From the NCBI RefSeq assembly GCF_022170825.1, contig NZ_CP081878.1, positions 150,001-214,000 of the forward strand: a stretch of DNA of 64,000 nt, written 5' to 3'. Under the pieces are notes generated by a model that saw nothing but the letters and a program-made list of their open reading frames with translations, had not been told where the DNA came from and ran no database searches. The DNA comes from Exiguobacterium acetylicum. GTDB taxonomy: Bacteria; Bacillota; Bacilli; Exiguobacteriales; Exiguobacteriaceae. Of this stretch, positions 60,714-64,000 are shown piece by piece. A program made the position numbers and the translations under genes. How positions within the stretch are numbered: the stretch's first letter is position 1; each line of letters opens with the position of its first letter.

Positions 60714-61916
60714 ATGAAACAAAAAATTCGTTTATTGCAACGACGGACGGTCCATTATCTGCTTGCTGTGACATATTGGTTGACGAAACGGTTACCGATT
60801 CAACCGAAAAAAGTCGTCTTTGCGACCTATCGTTCGGATCGTCTTGTCGATAACTTTCGTGCCGTCTACGATGAACTCGAACGACGCAACTTAGGGTACC
60901 AATACGTTTTTTTGTTAAAGCGATTTCCTCAATCATTGGTGGGGCAAATTCAGTACGTCTTCCATATGATGCGGGCGACATATGAATTAGCAACGGCTCG
61001 TTACTTCATCATCGATGATTATTATTACCCTGTGTATGTCTCGCCGCTACGAAAAGGTACAGAGGTCATTCAGCTGTGGCATGCCTGTGGCGCCTTTAAA
61101 AAGTTCGGCTATAGTGTGCTCGATAAATCCTATTCGCCGGATGACGATTATTTGAAGATGGTCCAGATTCATCGCAATTACAATAAGGTCTATGTTTCCG
61201 GTGAAGCGTGTGTCGCACCATATGCGGAAGCTTTCGGAATGGCACCGGACCGAATTTATCCGTTAGGTGTTCCACGAACAGATCAGCTTTTGAATGTAGC
61301 GCGACAAGCTCGGGCACGTGAAAAGCTATATGCACGTTATCCTGACTGGCGAAGCAAACGCATCATCCTGCTGGCACCGACGTTCCGTGGAAATGGACAG
61401 ACAACAGCTCATTACGATCAAGAACTCGATTTTGAGAAGTTTCGTCGTGAGCTCGGACCGGATACAGTCCTGTTGCTACGGATGCACCCGTTTGTTCTCA
61501 ATCCACCAGTCGTACCGGACGCGTATGCGGATCAGATCATTAATATGACGGATTATCCGGATATCAATGATCTGATGCAGATTGCCGATATTCTCATCAC
61601 GGATTATTCGTCTGTCATTTTTGAGTTTGCTTTGTTGCAGAAGCCGATGATTTTTCTCGTCAACGATTTGCAGTCGTATAAAGCAGAACGCGATTTCTAT
61701 TTCCCATATGAAACTTTCGTGCCGGGACCAATCGTGTCGACGTTCGAAGATGTCATTGCGTGGATTAAACGCGGGCAATTCGATACACATAAAATTGAGA
61801 CATTTGCGAATCAGTTCTTTACGTATCAGGACGGGGAAGCGACCAAACGAATCGTCGACCATATGTTATATGACACGATTCCAGAGGCACCTGTCTATAC
61901 GAAAACACCAGTGTGA
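60714..61916 (+). CDS. tarL: CDP-ribitol ribitolphosphotransferase TarL/TarK-like
   Basis: 400 residues; ATG behind AAAGAGGAGAATCGTCT. Shares with the TagF-like protein the motifs YFIIDDYYYPVYVSPLRKGTEVIQLWHACGAFKKFGYS, APTFRGNGQTTAHYDQELDF, LRMHPFV and ILITDYSSVIFEFALLQKPMIFL, so it is the same transferase fold without the long N-terminal domain. Its place behind tarI and tarJ makes it the enzyme adding ribitol phosphate units. It closes the operon with a strong terminator. Whether it primes (TarK) or polymerises (TarL) cannot be told. Confidence 0.88.
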   Translation: MKQKIRLLQRRTVHYLLAVTYWLTKRLPIQPKKVVFATYRSDRLVDNFRAVYDELERRNLGYQYVFLLKRFPQSLVGQIQYVFHMMRATYELATARYFIIDDYYYPVYVSPLRKGTEVIQLWHACGAFKKFGYSVLDKSYSPDDDYLKMVQIHRNYNKVYVSGEACVAPYAEAFGMAPDRIYPLGVPRTDQLLNVARQARAREKLYARYPDWRSKRIILLAPTFRGNGQTTAHYDQELDFEKFRRELGPDTVLLLRMHPFVLNPPVVPDAYADQIINMTDYPDINDLMQIADILITDYSSVIFEFALLQKPMIFLVNDLQSYKAERDFYFPYETFVPGPIVSTFEDVIAWIKRGQFDTHKIETFANQFFTYQDGEATKRIVDHMLYDTIPEAPVYTKTPV

Positions 61917-61922
61917 ATACAG

Positions 61923-61980
61923 AAAAACGTTCCGATTGCGTCTCCGTTTGGGGAGAGAGACGTCATCGGAACGTTTTTAT
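61923..61980 (+). terminator. Terminator of the tarIJL operon
   Basis: Stem AAAAACGTTCCGAT/ATCGGAACGTTTTT with an inner CGTCTC/GAGACG pair and T tract. Confidence 0.92.
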
Positions 61981-62036
61981 TTTTGAATTGGGGCTTGATT
62001 GGCGCGAGCAGGGGTAGCTCGCAGAATGCGCACCTC

Positions 62037-62594
62037 TTAAAAGTGCGTCAACTTGTCCTTTGCGGACGTTCTCGGTTTGACAGGTGGAACGATGGCAGGC
62101 CAGCCGATTTGAATGACGCCGAGAACGCGTTCGTTTTCAGAAGCGTCAACGAGTGAGGCATACTCTGGTGTGAACCAGTGTTTCCCGCTCTTCCAGCAAC
62201 ACCCAAGACCTCGTTCTGTTGCTACCAACTGCAGGTTTTGAATCATGGCAGCCGTTGCGAGTGTATCTTCTAGCTGTTGATCGGGTGTTCCTTGTACCTG
62301 ACAAAGTACCGTTAAATAAACCGGAACTTCCCGTAGTTTTTGTTCAGCCTGTTGACGTTGTTCAGACGTTTTCGTCTCGAATTGACCACGCGCTGTCAGC
62401 AATTCCATCAAGGCATCGACATACCGTGTTTGTCCGTCTTCGATTGCGAGAACAAAGCGCCAAGGCTCTCTTAATTTATGATTCGGGGCATAAATCGCCG
62501 TGTCGAGTAATGCTTCTACCAATTCGACCGGAACGGGTTGTTCCGTATAGGACCGGATCGACCGGCGTGTTTCAATCACTTGTTGGGCATGCAT
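62037..62594 (-). CDS. Nitroreductase-family protein, YdjA-like, with Fur-type promoter
   Basis: 185 residues from ATG 62594, nine bases after GAGGAG; upstream in-frame codons would cross the promoter. The FMN-binding start ETRRSIRSYTEQPVP, APNHKLREPWRFVLA, DTLATAAMIQNLQLVATERGLGCCWKSG and the short length place it with the YdjA-like small nitroreductases. The natural substrate is unknown; Fur control points to a role in iron metabolism, such as flavin-dependent reduction of ferric chelates. Confidence 0.86.
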   Translation of the reverse strand: MHAQQVIETRRSIRSYTEQPVPVELVEALLDTAIYAPNHKLREPWRFVLAIEDGQTRYVDALMELLTARGQFETKTSEQRQQAEQKLREVPVYLTVLCQVQGTPDQQLEDTLATAAMIQNLQLVATERGLGCCWKSGKHWFTPEYASLVDASENERVLGVIQIGWPAIVPPVKPRTSAKDKLTHF

Positions 62595-62624
62595 CCGTTT
62601 CATCTCCTCACTGAGTACTTTTTC

Positions 62625-62654
62625 ACTATAAATGATAACGATTATCATTGTCAA
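62625..62654 (-). promoter_or_regulatory. SigA promoter with embedded Fur box
   Basis: Minus strand: TTGACA (62654-62649), 18 bp, TATAGT (62630-62625). The spacer holds TGATAATCGTTATCA (62647-62633), one mismatch from the 7-1-7 Fur consensus TGATAATNATTATCA. Fur bound there would block RNA polymerase. Confidence 0.85.
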
Positions 62655-62672
62655 CGTTATTTGTCAGAAAAC

Positions 62673-62706
62673 AAAAAAGACGATTCCCGATAGGAAATCA
62701 TCTTTC
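62673..62706 (-). terminator. Terminator after the membrane protein gene
   Basis: Minus-strand stem AAAGATGATTTCC/GGGAATCGTCTTT (one bulge) followed by T6. Confidence 0.75.
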
Positions 62707-62718
62707 GTTGCATTCGGG

Positions 62719-63276
62719 TTAAGAGGCTTTTCGTTCCTCGTCTTGATCTTGAGCAACAGTCGTTAGTTTCTTTTTCATAAGACGAATCCGGTATAAGGCA
62801 AATAGATAATGGGCGAAATAGATCGTAAAACCAAGGAAAATCGTTAATGCTACATGAATTTGAACGCCAGGAACAGCATGAAGCTGAATGAAGAGCAAGA
62901 CAGCCATTGCCATCGTATAAAGCACCATTTCCACCGATTGTGGCATGACGCGTTGACGTTTTAAGAAAAAGGAACGCATGAGTGGCAGGACGACGAGACT
63001 GACGAGACGATCAACCAGTCCGATGACGAGCACGCTGATCACCATCGCTAAACCATTTTCAAAAGTGATCAGTCGAGGAAAGACAAGATATGTGACGAGT
63101 AGTAGTGGTCCAACTAATAAAAAGATCGAAATCGAGGCACGAGCGAATACGAAGAGCCCGTTAACACTTGTTAAAAAGGCACGCACGATCTTTTGTGACC
63201 AAGGGGATGGTCGACCGACTTGCCAAGCAAAACAACAAGCAAAGATGAACGCATAAAATTGCAGAAAGGCAACCAT
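62719..63276 (-). CDS. Integral membrane protein of unknown function
   Basis: 185 residues; ATG behind AAAGGAGATGCTTT. Hydrophobic helices lie at about 4-20, 45-66, 73-100, 115-130 and 135-158, and the tail is charged (RLMKKKLTTVAQDQDEERKAS). I recognise no family motif. Monocistronic between the DHA2 exporter gene and its own terminator. Confidence 0.72.
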   Translation of the reverse strand: MVAFLQFYAFIFACCFAWQVGRPSPWSQKIVRAFLTSVNGLFVFARASISIFLLVGPLLLVTYLVFPRLITFENGLAMVISVLVIGLVDRLVSLVVLPLMRSFFLKRQRVMPQSVEMVLYTMAMAVLLFIQLHAVPGVQIHVALTIFLGFTIYFAHYLFALYRIRLMKKKLTTVAQDQDEERKAS

Positions 63277-63369
63277 AAAGCATCTCCTTTAGATATGAAA
63301 CTCATTGTCCCTAGTGTATCGATTTTAAAGCTGAAGTGCAAAGAAGAACTTTTCGTAAAGTATAAGAAA

Positions 63370-63393
63370 AGACCAGTTGATGTGACATCAACT
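63370..63393 (-). terminator. Terminator after the DHA2 exporter gene
   Basis: Stem GACCAGTTGATG/CATCAACTGGTC around three bases, followed on the minus strand by TTTTC. Confidence 0.75.
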
Positions 63394-63406
63394 GGTCCGT
63401 CGTCCA

Positions 63407-64000
63407 TTAATCTAGATTCGGTTCTTTTTTTCCATGCAAGAAGAAGGACAAAATTAATGCGAGCGCAGATAAGACGGTCGCAATCCAGAATGCATCGGTG
63501 ATTCCTTGAATCGTCGCTTGTTTCGTCAGCATCGTAAACCAACTCGTTGAAGCGGCTTGTGAGCTACCCAGCTGTTGTCCAAGATCGTTTAAATGTTGCG
63601 AAAGCGTCGGGTCGAGCGTCGTGAACTGATTCGCATCGTCTGCCAAGCGAGCTGTCGTTTGACGGGTCATGACGGTAACGAGAATCGCAGTTCCGATGGA
63701 CCCAGCGACTTGACGGAGCGTATTTTGCGTTGCATTTCCGTGTGGAATCATCTTCATTGGTAAGGCGTTCATACCGGCAGTCATGATTGGCATCATGATG
63801 AATGCCATTCCTAATGACCGAAGCATGTAGATTCCCATGATCGAGTAATACGATGTATCCATGTTCAATTGCGTCAATTCCCATGTCCCGTACGTCATCA
63901 ACGTTAAACCGAAGATGGCGAGTGGGCGAATACCGAAGCGGTCAAATAAACGGCCGGCAATTGGACCGGTGATCCCCATGATTAATGATCCTGGCAAAAG
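63407..64000 (-). CDS. MFS exporter, DHA2 (EmrB/QacA) family, C-terminal part
   Basis: About 198 residues at the C-terminus are inside the window; the frame is open to the right edge, so the start lies outside. GITGPIAGRLFDRFGIRPLAIFGL is the motif A-like repeat in the second half, and MNALPMKMIPHGNATQNTLRQVAGSIGTAILVTVMTRQ is a hallmark of 14-helix DHA2 exporters. The end FWIATVLSALALILSFFLHGKKE is the last helix. Substrate unknown. Confidence 0.87.
   Translation of the reverse strand, partial: LLPGSLIMGITGPIAGRLFDRFGIRPLAIFGLTLMTYGTWELTQLNMDTSYYSIMGIYMLRSLGMAFIMMPIMTAGMNALPMKMIPHGNATQNTLRQVAGSIGTAILVTVMTRQTTARLADDANQFTTLDPTLSQHLNDLGQQLGSSQAASTSWFTMLTKQATIQGITDAFWIATVLSALALILSFFLHGKKEPNLD

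Overview
The window looks like chromosomal DNA of a low-to-mid GC Gram-positive of the class Bacilli, most likely Exiguobacterium or a close relative. This rests on the block sigW-rsiW-cdaA-cdaR-glmM-glmS with a glmS ribozyme, on Bacillus-type signals (strong AAGGAGG ribosome sites, SigA, SigW and SigB promoters, cre, Fur and Rex sites), and on ribitol teichoic acid genes. The genus is inferred from overall gene content, not from a search. I see no transposase, prophage, integrase or CRISPR array; the window reads as ordinary chromosome with several metabolic and envelope cassettes.

Layout. 1-2100: 3' part of a 23S rRNA gene, 5S rRNA and seven tRNA genes (Asn, Glu, Thr, Tyr, Lys, Gly, Ala). 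2299-10353: arginase, then the envelope-stress sigma factor SigW with anti-sigma RsiW, the c-di-AMP cyclase operon cdaA-cdaR-glmM, and glmS behind its ribozyme. 10431-18090: small enzymes (esterase, atypical SDR, isochorismatase-like hydrolase, GNAT, APH-fold kinase, FAD oxidoreductase), a divergent HxlR/QorB redox pair and a class III-like PPK2 with a SigB-type promoter. 18132-22683: a sugar-acid cassette (GntP permease, DUF1537 kinase, GarR-type reductase) with a divergent FadR-type regulator and three operator copies at exact 21-bp steps. 22806-24389: two small DUF606 membrane proteins flanking a Crp/Fnr regulator. 24392-30000: HAD phosphatase, GNATs, an ECF sigma/DUF4179 anti-sigma pair, a membrane-associated GTPase and a peroxiredoxin.

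30181-42049 is the most unusual region: ManA and ManC (GDP-mannose supply), a receiver protein whose phosphoacceptor Asp is Glu, GT2 and GT4 glycosyltransferases, a Wzx-like flippase, a dolichyl-phosphate-mannose-synthase-like GT2 with an extra N-terminal domain, and a 1482-residue GT-C-like membrane protein. Together they suggest an undescribed mannose-containing glycan or glycosylation pathway.

42232-64000: a zinc metallopeptidase, an Rrf2 regulator divergent from cydDC (with a Rex-type site), the tryptophan-to-anthranilate operon kynU-permease-kynA-kynB with a divergent TetR regulator, a DM13 protein, an MFS exporter with structured leader, a teichoic acid block (acyltransferase and TagF-like on minus; tarI-tarJ-tarL on plus), a Fur-controlled nitroreductase, a membrane protein of unknown function and the 3' part of a DHA2 exporter. 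Most operons end in strong intrinsic terminators, many bidirectional.
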